A stretch of DNA of 64,000 bases from Streptosporangium saharense (lineage in GTDB: Bacteria; Actinomycetota; Actinomycetes; Streptosporangiales; Streptosporangiaceae). The position numbers and the translations under genes were made by a program. Shown piece after piece: positions 10,572-18,972 of this stretch; the first letter of the stretch is position 1, and every line of letters starts with the position of its first letter. The notes beneath the pieces were generated by a model. That model saw nothing but the letters and a program-made list of their open reading frames with translations, was not told the DNA's origin and ran no database searches. The stretch lies in contig NZ_JACHJP010000011.1 of assembly GCF_014203715.1 (NCBI RefSeq), positions 231,097 through 295,096 on the forward strand, given 5' to 3'.

Positions 10572-11437
10572 GAGTGCCCCAGTTTCCTGCGGTAGAGCCA
10601 GAAGACGCGTTCGGCACGCGCGCCGACCGCCCTTGAGTAGAAGCGCAGCGGCCCGACCCAGGAGATCTGCGCCTCGGTCAGGCCCGAGTCCCGCTGCTCG
10701 GCCAGGCAGCGGCGCAGCAGCACCTGGCCGACGCCGAGCCCTCTCGCCGCCTCGGCCACCCCGGTGGGGCCGAACCAGGCGGGCCTGGTGCCCCACGCGG
10801 CGAAGCCGATGATCTTCCCGTCGCGGGAGGCGTAGTGGCAGCCGCTCGCCTGTTCCGTCTCCCAGGCCCAGTCGCCGCCCCAGTGCGTCTCGACGAAGGC
10901 GGCCACGGCGCCGATGTCCTTCCGCGTGGCTTTTTGTACGGCGACGCCCACCCTGTCCAGGCGGGCGAGGTCGATCTCGACAGACAGGTCCCCGGTGAGG
11001 TCGGCCGTCATGTTCCAGGCGGTGCCGTACCACTCGTAGCCGAGGCGCTCGGCCAGGCAGGCGGCGGGGGTGTAGCGCACGTCGACGCCTGGCCAGGCGT
11101 AGCAGGGCGGGTTGCCCGCGAACCTCGCCTCGGTGGCGCCCAGGCCGCGCATCCACTCCTCCGCCGCCTCGACCAGCGCCCTGCCCCTGCCCTGTCCCGT
11201 GGCCTCGGGGGTGACGGCCAGCAGGTCGATGTGCCCATGGGGAGCGGCCTGGGCCATCGAGGCGAGCAGCACCCCGGTGAGGTCGTCGGTCACCAGCGCC
11301 GTCCACCGGCGTTCCCGTGGCGGCCTCAGCAGCCGGGCGACGAGCAGGGGCGCCTCCCGCGTGTCCAGCGTGAGCGCGGCCCGCGCGACCTGGCCGACGG
11401 CCACCGCGTCCGCCGCGGTCATCTCCCTGATCCTCAC
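10568..11437 (-). CDS. GNAT-family N-acetyltransferase (two GNAT-like halves)
   Basis: Contains two GNAT-like domains. The first has the acetyl-CoA loop HIDLLAVTPEATGQGRGRALVEAAEEWM. The second, C-terminal half has VAEAARGLGVGQVLLRRCLAE. GTG 11437 is chosen because GGGGAGGGGCC precedes it and a GNAT-typical start VRIREMTAADAVAV follows; the frame is open for another 67 codons upstream without support. It overlaps murQ by 4 nt, which suggests an amino-sugar or cell-wall related acceptor, though that is only context. Confidence 0.8.
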   Translation of the reverse strand: MRIREMTAADAVAVGQVARAALTLDTREAPLLVARLLRPPRERRWTALVTDDLTGVLLASMAQAAPHGHIDLLAVTPEATGQGRGRALVEAAEEWMRGLGATEARFAGNPPCYAWPGVDVRYTPAACLAERLGYEWYGTAWNMTADLTGDLSVEIDLARLDRVGVAVQKATRKDIGAVAAFVETHWGGDWAWETEQASGCHYASRDGKIIGFAAWGTRPAWFGPTGVAEAARGLGVGQVLLRRCLAEQRDSGLTEAQISWVGPLRFYSRAVGARAERVFWLYRRKLGHS

Positions 11438-11652
11438 CGGCCCCTCCCCCGTCTCGCCCCGCGCCCGTTGAAGTCTTCGAGGCGGGTGACCTGCGTCGAT
11501 CATAAGGACCGGCCCTGTCCGGCCATACGGAGAGGTCCGCGCGTTCCTGTCCGGACGCACGAACAACCCTCCGCTCTTCGGTAAACCTGACGAATTCCGC
11601 TGACCCCGACCTGTCATACCGTCGCGATAACCACGCATCGAAGGGCTGGCTC

Positions 11653-12681
11653 GTGTCCGCTGATCTACATCACCGCGCCGTCGTCGCGGATACCCACAAC
11701 GACCTGCTGATGGCGGTCACCGCGCGGCCACCCCACCGGTGGGCCTCCTTCTTCCGCGAACGCTGGCTCCCCCAACTCCACGACGGCGGCGTCAACATCC
11801 AGGTCCTGCCCGTCTTCATCGACGACCGCCACCGCCCAGAAGGCGCCCTGCGCGAAACCCTCCGCATGATCGAATGCGCCCACACCCTCGCCGAAGGCAA
11901 CCCCGACCACGTCCACCTCTGCCTCGACGGCCCCCAGATCGACCACACCCTGGCCGAAGGGAAGATCGCCCTCGTCCTGGCGTTGGAAAGCGCCCCCGGC
12001 CTCGACACCAACGTCGAACTCCTCCCCACCCTGCACCGCCTGGGCGTGCGCATCGCCTCCATCGCCCACTGGGGCCGCACCCCCCTGGCCGACGGCAGCG
12101 GCGAAGACGCCACCGCCAGCCGCCTCACCACCGCAGGCGTCGAAACCCTGCACCAGATGCAACGCCTGGGCATCCTCTTCGACGTCTCCCACCTCAGCGC
12201 CACCGGCGTCGACCACGTGCTGGAACTGACCACCCGCCCCCTCATCGCCACCCACTCCAGCGCCCGCGCCCTGCGCGACCACCACCGCAACCTCCCCGAC
12301 GACCACCTGCGCGCCATCGCCGCCACCGGCGGCCTCATCTGCGTCAACTTCTTCCCCCCCTTCCTGGCCGAGCACCCCGACGACTACACCCTCGACCGCC
12401 TCGTCGACCACATCACCCACATCGCCGGCGTAGCCGGCATCGACCACGTCGGCCTCGGCCCCGACTTCGTCCGCGAAGTCCTCCACGACACCACCCCACC
12501 CTGCTGCGAGGACGCCGCCCCGGAAGGACTCGACGCCACCGCCACCCTCCCCGGGCTGGCAGGACCCGCCGGTCTGCCGCTGGTCACCGAGGCGCTCCTG
12601 CGGCGCGGGCTGTCCGAGGATGACATCCTCAAGATCCTGGGCGGCAACGTGCACCGCCTCCTCCAGAAGGAACTGCGATGA
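11653..12681 (+). CDS. Membrane-dipeptidase-type (M19) dipeptidase
   Basis: Peptidase family M19: the zinc-ligand start VVADTHNDLLMAV, LVLALESAPGLD, ASIAHWGRTPLADGS, FDVSHLS and PLIATHSSARAL, then GIDHVGLGPDFV, follow the family order. M19 enzymes typically cleave dipeptides, often with a D-residue at the C-terminal position. No signal peptide is visible, so it is probably cytoplasmic. The stop overlaps the next gene's ATG (ATGA). The first about 900 nt are unusually C-rich compared with the 3' end and neighbours. 342 aa is normal length. Confidence 0.9.
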   Translation: MSADLHHRAVVADTHNDLLMAVTARPPHRWASFFRERWLPQLHDGGVNIQVLPVFIDDRHRPEGALRETLRMIECAHTLAEGNPDHVHLCLDGPQIDHTLAEGKIALVLALESAPGLDTNVELLPTLHRLGVRIASIAHWGRTPLADGSGEDATASRLTTAGVETLHQMQRLGILFDVSHLSATGVDHVLELTTRPLIATHSSARALRDHHRNLPDDHLRAIAATGGLICVNFFPPFLAEHPDDYTLDRLVDHITHIAGVAGIDHVGLGPDFVREVLHDTTPPCCEDAAPEGLDATATLPGLAGPAGLPLVTEALLRRGLSEDDILKILGGNVHRLLQKELR

Positions 12682-13457
12682 CCGGGGTCAGGATCCGCGA
12701 GCTGCACCGCATCGAGGAGCTGGCGGAGGTCTACCGGCTGCTCGGCGAGATCTGGCGGGCCGAGCCGGGCAGCGCGCCGATCAGCGTCGAGCTGATGCGG
12801 GCGCTGTCGCACGCGGGCAACTACCTCACCGGGGCCTACCTGGACGGGCGCATGGTCGGGGCCTCCGTCGGCTTCCTGGCCGCCCCCGTCGGGCGGGCGC
12901 TGCACTCCCACATCACCGGGACGACCGTGGCCAACGGTGTCGGCTTCGCCCTCAAGCGGCACCAGCGCGCCTGGGCCCTGGAGCGTGGCCTGGACACCGT
13001 GACGTGGACCTACGACCCCCTCGTGCGCCGCAACGCCCACTTCAACCTGGCCAAGCTCGGCGCCTTCCCCACCGAGTACCTGCCGTCCTTCTACGGCGTC
13101 ATGGGGGACGCGATCAACGCCGGGGACGAGTCGGACCGTGTCCTGGCGACGTGGCCGTTGACCGCCCCGCATGTCGCCGCCGCCGCGGCGGGCGCGCCGT
13201 ACCTCGTGGACGTCCCCGCGGACGCCGTGGTCGGGCTGCGCGACCGGGACGGGCTGCCGGTGCCGGGCCGTACGGACGGGAAGGTCGTGCTGATCGACCT
13301 GCCCGCCGACATCGAGGGCCTGCGCCGTACCGACCCGGGGGCGGCGCGCGCCTGGCGGCAGGCGCTGCGCGAGGTCCTCGGCGGCCTGATGGCGCGGGAC
13401 GCCCGGGTCGTCGGCTTCCACCGCAAGAGCAGTTACGTCGTCCAGCTTCCCGACTGA
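12678..13457 (+). CDS. GNAT-superfamily acyltransferase (COG3375-like), candidate N-succinyltransferase
   Basis: Resembles the COG3375-type GNAT proteins often found next to N-acylamino acid racemases: RELHRIEELAEVYRLLGEIW at the start, GASVGFLAAPVGRALHSHITG, and WALERGLDTVTWTYDPLVRRNAHFNLAKLGAF. In the published Geobacillus D-to-L amino acid conversion pathway such a GNAT succinylates the D-amino acid before racemisation; the same role here is inference from context. It overlaps the dipeptidase stop by 4 nt and is 25 nt before the racemase. Confidence 0.75.
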   Translation: MTGVRIRELHRIEELAEVYRLLGEIWRAEPGSAPISVELMRALSHAGNYLTGAYLDGRMVGASVGFLAAPVGRALHSHITGTTVANGVGFALKRHQRAWALERGLDTVTWTYDPLVRRNAHFNLAKLGAFPTEYLPSFYGVMGDAINAGDESDRVLATWPLTAPHVAAAAAGAPYLVDVPADAVVGLRDRDGLPVPGRTDGKVVLIDLPADIEGLRRTDPGAARAWRQALREVLGGLMARDARVVGFHRKSSYVVQLPD

Positions 13458-13482
13458 CCTCGCAGGCACCGCAAAGGACACC

Positions 13483-14598
13483 ATGAAGATCACCGGAATC
13501 GAACTCCGCCGCATCACGATGCCCCTCATCGCCCCGTTCCGTACTTCCTTCGGCACCGAGCACCACCGCGACACCCTCCTGGTGCGGGCCGTGACGCCGG
13601 ACACCGAGGGCTGGGGCGAGTGCGCCGCCATGACCGCCCCGCTCTACTCCCCCGAGTACACCGAGACGGCCATCGACGTGCTGCGCCGCTATCTCGTCCC
13701 CGCGCTGTCGCCCCACCTGGCCCAGGCGCCCTTCGACATCAACGCCGTCAACCGCGCCCTGCGCCGCTACCGGGGCCACCAGATGGCCAAGTCCGCCCTG
13801 GAGACGGCCCTGCTCGACGCCGGGCTGCGCACCACGGGGCAGTCCCTGGGCTCCTATCTCGGCGCCGCCGTCCCGGCCGTCCCCTGCGGCGTCTCCATCG
13901 GGATCATGGACTCCGTCCCGGCCCTGCTCGACGCCGTGGACGACTACGTCAACCAGGGCTACCGGCGCATCAAGCTCAAGATCGAGCCCGGCTGGGACGT
14001 GGCCCCCGTCCGCGCCGTCAGGGAGCGCTTCGGCCCCGACCTGCTGCTGCAGGCCGACGCCAACGCCGCCTACACCCTCGCCGACGCGCCCCACCTGGCC
14101 AAGCTCGACCCCTTCGACCTGCTGCTGATCGAGCAGCCCCTGGCCGACGACGACCTGGTCCAGCACGCCCAGCTCGCCAGGCGGCTGAGCACCCCCGTCT
14201 GTCTCGACGAGTCCATCCACTCCGCCGAGCACGCCGCCGCCGCCATCACCCTGGGGTCGTGCTCCATCATCAACATCAAGCCGGGCCGGGTCGGCGGTTA
14301 TCTGGAGGCCAGGCGCATCCACGACCTCGCCCGCGCCCACGGGGTGGCCGTCTGGTGCGGCGGCATGCTTGAAACCGGGATCGGCCGGGCCGCCAACCTC
14401 GCCCTGGCCGCGCTGCCCGGCTTCACGCTGCCCGGCGACACCTCGGCGTCGAGCCGCTACTACACCACCGACATCACGGCCCCGTTCGTGCTCCAGGACG
14501 GTTACCTGCCCGTGCCGACCGGGCCCGGCATCGGCGTCGAACCCATCATGGAGCTGCTCGACGAGGTCACGGTCTCCACCGAGTGGATCCCGCTCTGA
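13483..14598 (+). CDS. N-acylamino acid racemase / o-succinylbenzoate synthase (enolase superfamily)
   Basis: Muconate-lactonizing subgroup of the enolase superfamily. Visible landmarks are the KxK acid/base motif in YRRIKLKIEPGWD, metal ligands in LLQADANAAYTL, LLLIEQPLADDDLV and CLDESIHS, the second lysine region IINIKPGRVGG and GGMLETGIGRAANLALA. The KPGRVGG and GMLETGIG segments are those of the NSAR/OSBS branch rather than L-Ala-D/L-Glu epimerase. With the coupled GNAT and dipeptidase, N-succinylamino acid racemase activity is the better guess than menaquinone OSBS, since no other men gene is in the window. 371 aa. Confidence 0.85.
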   Translation: MKITGIELRRITMPLIAPFRTSFGTEHHRDTLLVRAVTPDTEGWGECAAMTAPLYSPEYTETAIDVLRRYLVPALSPHLAQAPFDINAVNRALRRYRGHQMAKSALETALLDAGLRTTGQSLGSYLGAAVPAVPCGVSIGIMDSVPALLDAVDDYVNQGYRRIKLKIEPGWDVAPVRAVRERFGPDLLLQADANAAYTLADAPHLAKLDPFDLLLIEQPLADDDLVQHAQLARRLSTPVCLDESIHSAEHAAAAITLGSCSIINIKPGRVGGYLEARRIHDLARAHGVAVWCGGMLETGIGRAANLALAALPGFTLPGDTSASSRYYTTDITAPFVLQDGYLPVPTGPGIGVEPIMELLDEVTVSTEWIPL

Positions 14599-15858
14599 TC
14601 AGGTGAGCAGTGCCCTGCCCCAGTAGTCCCCGGCGTCGCGAACCCCGCCGGGGCAGGCGAACAGGCCGCTCGACACGTGCTTGATGTACTCGTTGAGCGC
14701 GTCGTTCCTGGCCAGGGAGAGCTGGACCGGGACGAACTGGCGCCGTGGGTCACGCTGGTAGGCCATGAAGAACAGGCCCGCGTCCAGGCGGCCGAGACCG
14801 TCGGAACCGTCCACGTAGTTGTAGCCCCTGCGCAGCAGGTGGGCGTTGCCGTTGTTGCTGGGATGGGCCAGCCGCACATGGGCGTCGGCCTTGATGAGCG
14901 GCTGGCCCGTGGCGTCCTTGGCGGCGAAGTCGAGCGGGTCGAACTCGGCCTTCCTCCCCAGCGGGGCGCCCTCGCCCTTGTCGCGGCCGAAGATCTGCTG
15001 CTGCTCGTCGAGCGGGGCCCGGTCCCAGGTCTCGACCATCATCCTGATCTTCCTGGTGACCAGGTAGCTGCCGCCCGTCATCCAGTCCTGGCCGTCGCCG
15101 GGGGCGACCCACAGTTGCTCGGCGAGCAGCGCCTCGTCCTCAAGCTTGAGGTTGTTCGTGCCGTCCTTGAAGCCCATCAGGTTGCGCGGGGTGGCCTGGG
15201 CGCGCGAGGTCGAGGAGGTACGGCCGAAGCCGAGCTGGGACCAGCGCACCGAGACCCGCCCGAACCCGATCCGTGCCAGGTTGCGTACGGCGTGCACGGC
15301 GACCTGGGGGTCGTGCGCGCACGCCTGGACGCAGATGTCACCACCGGAGATCTCCGGGAGCAGGGCGTCGCCGGGGAACTTCGGCAGCGGCGCCAGGGCG
15401 GCGGGCCTGCGGCTCGCCAGGCCGAACCTGTCGTCGAACAGCGAGGCGCCGAAGCCGACCGTCAGGGTGAGCCCCGAGGCGGGCAGCCCGAGCGCCTCGC
15501 CCGTGTCGTCGGGCGGGGCCTCGGGCAGGCCGCCGACCGCGCCGAAGGTGCCCGCCTCCTTGCCCTGGGTCATCCGGGCCGCGGCCGCCGTCCACTCCTG
15601 CATCAGCTCGTCGAGCTCGGCCTTCTTGTCGGTGATGACGTCGAAGGAGACGAAGTGCAGCCGGTCCTGGGCGGGGGTGATGATGCCCGCCTGGTGCTCG
15701 CCGTAGAAGGGCACCGCGCCACCGGCGGCGGCGACGTGGGCGGCGGTCGGGGCGTGCTCCTCCTCGCCCGCGCGCAGCGCGATCACGCCCGCCCCGGCCG
15801 CCGCGACCCCCGCGGCGCCCAGGCCGAACAGCTTCCTGCGGCTGATCCGCTCACTCAT
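14599..15858 (-). CDS. efeB: Deferrochelatase/peroxidase EfeB (DyP-type, Tat-exported)
   Basis: Periplasmic/extracytoplasmic heme peroxidase of the EfeUOB system. A twin-arginine signal is visible (RISRRKLFGLGAAGVAAAGAG), consistent with Tat export of a cofactor-loaded protein. The DyP heme motif GxxDG is present as GFKDGTNN, and the C-terminal part retains VRLAHPSNN and GLFFMAYQRDPRRQFVPVQ. Length 419 aa is standard. It is the third gene of the minus-strand operon efeU-efeO-efeB, 39 nt after efeO. Its stop ends directly next to the convergent racemase stop. Confidence 0.93.
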   Translation of the reverse strand: MSERISRRKLFGLGAAGVAAAGAGVIALRAGEEEHAPTAAHVAAAGGAVPFYGEHQAGIITPAQDRLHFVSFDVITDKKAELDELMQEWTAAAARMTQGKEAGTFGAVGGLPEAPPDDTGEALGLPASGLTLTVGFGASLFDDRFGLASRRPAALAPLPKFPGDALLPEISGGDICVQACAHDPQVAVHAVRNLARIGFGRVSVRWSQLGFGRTSSTSRAQATPRNLMGFKDGTNNLKLEDEALLAEQLWVAPGDGQDWMTGGSYLVTRKIRMMVETWDRAPLDEQQQIFGRDKGEGAPLGRKAEFDPLDFAAKDATGQPLIKADAHVRLAHPSNNGNAHLLRRGYNYVDGSDGLGRLDAGLFFMAYQRDPRRQFVPVQLSLARNDALNEYIKHVSSGLFACPGGVRDAGDYWGRALLT

Positions 15859-15897
15859 GCCTTCTCCGTTCCGTACGGCCCGCGCCGCTGGCCCCGG

Positions 15898-17058
15898 CTA
15901 CTTCGCCACGATCGCGGCGATCTTGCTGATCGGCTCGGACAGCGCGTTGATCGAGTCTGACAGCTTCTTCAGCTCGTCCTTGGTCAGCTCGTTGTGGAGC
16001 TTCCAGCCGTCACCGGCGCGGTGCGTGCCGAGCTCCGCCTCGGTCGCGGCGAACCTCTCGTCCAGCGTCTTGACCAGGTCGGGGGCCCGCTCCTCAAGCA
16101 CCGGCCTGAGCGCCTGGACGGCCGCCTTCGAGCCCTGGAGGTTGGCGTCGAAGTCCCACAGGTCGGTGTGCGAGTAACGGTCCTCCTCACCGGTGATCTT
16201 TCCTGAGGCCACCTCGTCCAGCAAGCCCTTGGCGCCGTTGCCCAGCAGCACCGGGGAGATCTCGGCGCCGTTGGCCTTCTCCACGATGGTCTTGATGTCG
16301 GTCATCAACTTGTCGGCGATGGGGCCGTCCTTGCCGATGTCCTTGGTGACCCAGAGGTCCTTCTCGATCTTGTGGAAGCCGGTCCACTTCTCGCCCTCGG
16401 CGAGGTCGTTCTCGCGGGCGTCGATGGCCGGGTCGAGGTCGCCGAAGATCTCCGCGACCGGCTCGATCCGCTCCCAGTAGGTCCGCGCGACCGGGAAGAG
16501 CGCCTTGGCCTTGTCGATGTCGCCCGCCTTGACCGCGTCCACGAACTCCTGGGTTTTGGTCAGCAGGGCGTCGCTCTGGGTCTTGACGTAGCGCTTGTAG
16601 CCCGCCGTCGCCTCGGCCAGCTTGGCGTCGTCGCTGAGCGGCTTGTGCTCGCCGGTCACCTTCAGCGGGCCCCTGATGCCCTTGCCGGTCATGCCCGGCT
16701 TGCAGGCCGTCTCGTAGGCGCCCGCGGGCAGCTCGACGATCACCTCGCGGGTCAGGCCGGGCACGATGTTCTCCACCTCGCCCATCACCCGGTCGCCGGG
16801 GGCGTAGACGTAGAACTCGGTGACCTTGCTGCCGCCGTTGGTGATGGTGAAGGTCGAGGTGCCCGCGGCGACCTCGGTGGTCGCGACCTTGCACTCGGTG
16901 TCGCTGGCGGCGACGGTGATGGGACCGCCCGCCGAGTTGCCGGCCGCCTGCGGGCTCGCGGCGGGGGTGGCGCCCCCCGAGCAGGCGGTCAGGCTCGCCA
17001 GGGCGAGGGATCCGAGGACGACGACGATGGGAGTACGCATGTTGAACCCTGGTTTCAT
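15898..17058 (-). CDS. efeO: Iron-uptake lipoprotein EfeO (cupredoxin + imelysin/M75)
   Basis: Lipoprotein signal MRTPIVVVLGSLALASLTAC with a Cys lipobox, then an EfeO-type cupredoxin domain (TVAASDTECKVATTEVAAGTS, GDRVMGEVENIVPGLTREV) and the imelysin/peptidase_M75 domain with the GxHxxE-like segment TGFHKIEKDLWV. EfeO binds iron extracytoplasmically and hands it to EfeU. ATG 17058 overlaps the efeU stop (ATGA); ATG 17040, six codons later, has a slightly better signal-peptide fit. About 386 aa. Confidence 0.93.
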   Translation of the reverse strand: MKPGFNMRTPIVVVLGSLALASLTACSGGATPAASPQAAGNSAGGPITVAASDTECKVATTEVAAGTSTFTITNGGSKVTEFYVYAPGDRVMGEVENIVPGLTREVIVELPAGAYETACKPGMTGKGIRGPLKVTGEHKPLSDDAKLAEATAGYKRYVKTQSDALLTKTQEFVDAVKAGDIDKAKALFPVARTYWERIEPVAEIFGDLDPAIDARENDLAEGEKWTGFHKIEKDLWVTKDIGKDGPIADKLMTDIKTIVEKANGAEISPVLLGNGAKGLLDEVASGKITGEEDRYSHTDLWDFDANLQGSKAAVQALRPVLEERAPDLVKTLDERFAATEAELGTHRAGDGWKLHNELTKDELKKLSDSINALSEPISKIAAIVAK

Positions 17059-17906
17059 GCCGCGGAGCGCGGGTCGGAGACGGAGACGGGAGAGGTGGGG
17101 GCGGGCCGCCTGCGCTGGGGTCGCAGGAAGAGGATGAGGGTGGGGACGACGTACAGGAGCCAGGCGGCGGTCTCCAGCACGCTCGGCTGCGGGGTGATGT
17201 TGAACATTCCGGCCATCAGCGCGCCGTACCACGAGTCGGCGGGCATGACGGAGCTGATGTCGAAGGCGTAGTTGGACAGGCCGGGCAGGACGTTCGCCTC
17301 CTGCAGGTCGTGCACGCCGTACTTGAAGATGCCGGCCGCGACCAGGATCAGCAGCAGGCCGGTCCAGGTGAAGAAGACGGTCAGGTTGATCCGCAGCGCG
17401 CTGCGGTACAGGCCCCAGCCGAGCACGACCGCGGTGAGGATGCCCAGGGTGATGCCGATCAGCGGGGTCGCCGAGGTCGTCGCGCCCTGCACGGAGGCGA
17501 AGAACAGCAGGGCCGTCTCCAGCCCCTCGCGCGCCACGGCCAGGAAGGCCATGACCACCACGGCGCCCGTGCCGACCTGGATGGCCTCGTCGAGCCTGGC
17601 CCGCAGTTCCCCGGAGAGGGAGCGGGAGGCGCGGCGCATCCAGAAGATCATCCAGGTGACGAAGACGGTCGCCAGCAGCGAGGTGACGGCGTCGAACAGC
17701 TCCTGCTGGCCGTGGCTGAGGTGCGCCGCGGTGAAGGTGAGCAGGGCACCGAACCCGATGGACAGCGCGACGGCCGCGCCGACGCCCGCCCAGACCTGGG
17801 GGAGCCGGTTCTTCCGGTCGCTCTTGACGAGGAAGGCGACGAGGACGGAGACGACGAGGGTCGCCTCCAGGCCCTCTCGCAGTCCGATGAGGTAGCTGGC
17901 GAACAC
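17055..17906 (-). CDS. efeU: Iron permease EfeU (FTR1 family)
   Basis: Seven-helix FTR1-type permease. Both diagnostic REGLE motifs are visible: LREGLEATLVV at residues 9-19 and AREGLETALLFF near residue 125. It moves ferric iron released by EfeO/EfeB across the cytoplasmic membrane. First gene of the efeUOB operon; the stop overlaps efeO. The region directly upstream (17927-17960) contains two iron-box-like palindromes, so iron-dependent repression by a DtxR/IdeR-type regulator is likely. 283 aa is normal. Confidence 0.94.
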   Translation of the reverse strand: MFASYLIGLREGLEATLVVSVLVAFLVKSDRKNRLPQVWAGVGAAVALSIGFGALLTFTAAHLSHGQQELFDAVTSLLATVFVTWMIFWMRRASRSLSGELRARLDEAIQVGTGAVVVMAFLAVAREGLETALLFFASVQGATTSATPLIGITLGILTAVVLGWGLYRSALRINLTVFFTWTGLLLILVAAGIFKYGVHDLQEANVLPGLSNYAFDISSVMPADSWYGALMAGMFNITPQPSVLETAAWLLYVVPTLILFLRPQRRRPAPTSPVSVSDPRSAA

Positions 17907-17926
17907 CTGGACTCCCGGAGAACTAC

Positions 17927-17960
17927 TTAGGCATACCTAATTTAGGGCAGGGCAACCTTA
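17927..17960 (-). promoter_or_regulatory. Two DtxR/IdeR-type iron boxes upstream of efeU
   Basis: TTAGGCATACCTAA (17927-17940) matches 12 of the last 14 positions of the IdeR/DmdR consensus TTAGGTTAGSCTAACCTAA. Immediately next to it, TTAGGGCAGGGCAACCTTA (17942-17960) matches about 14 of 19. They lie 20-55 nt upstream of the efeU start, as expected for an iron-repressed promoter. Confidence 0.75.
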
Positions 17961-18126
17961 CTCTCCACCCGAGGATGCTCCTTTTCCACCCCGGGGTCGA
18001 GTTCTCCCAGGCGATAACCCGGTTCACACGGGTTCACCCCCGGCTCATGGTCCACTTTCCGAAATTGGCACTGTCCTTCGTCCGGTACGGCCAGCACCCT
18101 GGAGACCCGAGGAAGGGAGGGCGCCC

Positions 18127-18972
18127 ATGAACCAGGCGAGACGGCTCTGGGAGGCCGTCGAACCGTTGCACGCCGTGGTCTACTTCACGCCGGAGCCCGC
18201 GCGGGCCGCCAAGGCACTGGGGGTGCCGGGGTGGTGGGCGGGTTACTTCACCGGCAGGGTCGCGCCGCTCGGCCCGGTCGACGCCGCCACGGCCTCCGCC
18301 GTGCTGTACGGCTTCGCCCCCGGCAGGGTGGCGAAAGCGCTTCCCGGCGCCTGGGCCCACGCCTCGCCCCAGGACGTGCTGGCCGCCCGGTTCGACGCCG
18401 TGCGCGCCGTACTGGACAGGGCGCTTCCCGCCGGGCGGGACGGGCTGGAACGGCTGGCGGCGCTCCTGGAGACGGCCGTGGGGGCATGCCGGTTCGAGGG
18501 CAGGGCGCTGGCGGCCGGGTGGTCCGGCGTGCCCATTCCTTCGGATGTCGTCGGGCGGGTGTGGCTGGCCGCGACGGTGCTCCGTGAGCACCGGGGCGAC
18601 GGGCACGTCCTCGCGGCGGTGCACGCCGGGCTGCGGGGCCTGGACGCCATCCTCACCCACGTGGCCACCGGGGCGATCACGAGGGAGTCCATCCAGATCA
18701 GCAGGGGCTGGAGCGACGAGGAGTGGCGGGAGAGCCACGGCAGGCTCGTCGCCCTGGGGCTGCTCGACCGGGCCGGGGGGCTGACCGGGAGCGGCGAGCG
18801 GGTGCGGCGGGAGATCGAGGAGGCGACCGACCGGCTTGCCGCCGACCCGGTCACGGCCCTCGGGGAGGCGGGCGTGGCGGAGGTCGTCGCGCTGGCCACC
18901 CCGCTCAGCAGGCACCTCGTGGACACCGGCGTCATCCCGGTGCCCAACCCGATCGGCGCTCCCCGGCCCTAA
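18127..18972 (+). CDS. SCO6745-like protein (helix-turn-helix type)
   Basis: 281-residue protein of the actinobacterial SCO6745 family: it opens with ARRLWEAVEPLHAVVYFTPEP and ARAAKALGVPGWWAGYFTGRVAPLGPV, both diagnostic, and a C-terminal winged-helix-like section (SDEEWRESHGRLVALGLLDRAGGLTGSGERVRREIEEATD) follows. The biochemical role is not established to my knowledge. ATG 18127 follows GAAGGGAGGGCGCCC. Its stop overlaps the convergent WYL regulator by 4 nt. Confidence 0.8.
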   Translation: MNQARRLWEAVEPLHAVVYFTPEPARAAKALGVPGWWAGYFTGRVAPLGPVDAATASAVLYGFAPGRVAKALPGAWAHASPQDVLAARFDAVRAVLDRALPAGRDGLERLAALLETAVGACRFEGRALAAGWSGVPIPSDVVGRVWLAATVLREHRGDGHVLAAVHAGLRGLDAILTHVATGAITRESIQISRGWSDEEWRESHGRLVALGLLDRAGGLTGSGERVRREIEEATDRLAADPVTALGEAGVAEVVALATPLSRHLVDTGVIPVPNPIGAPRP

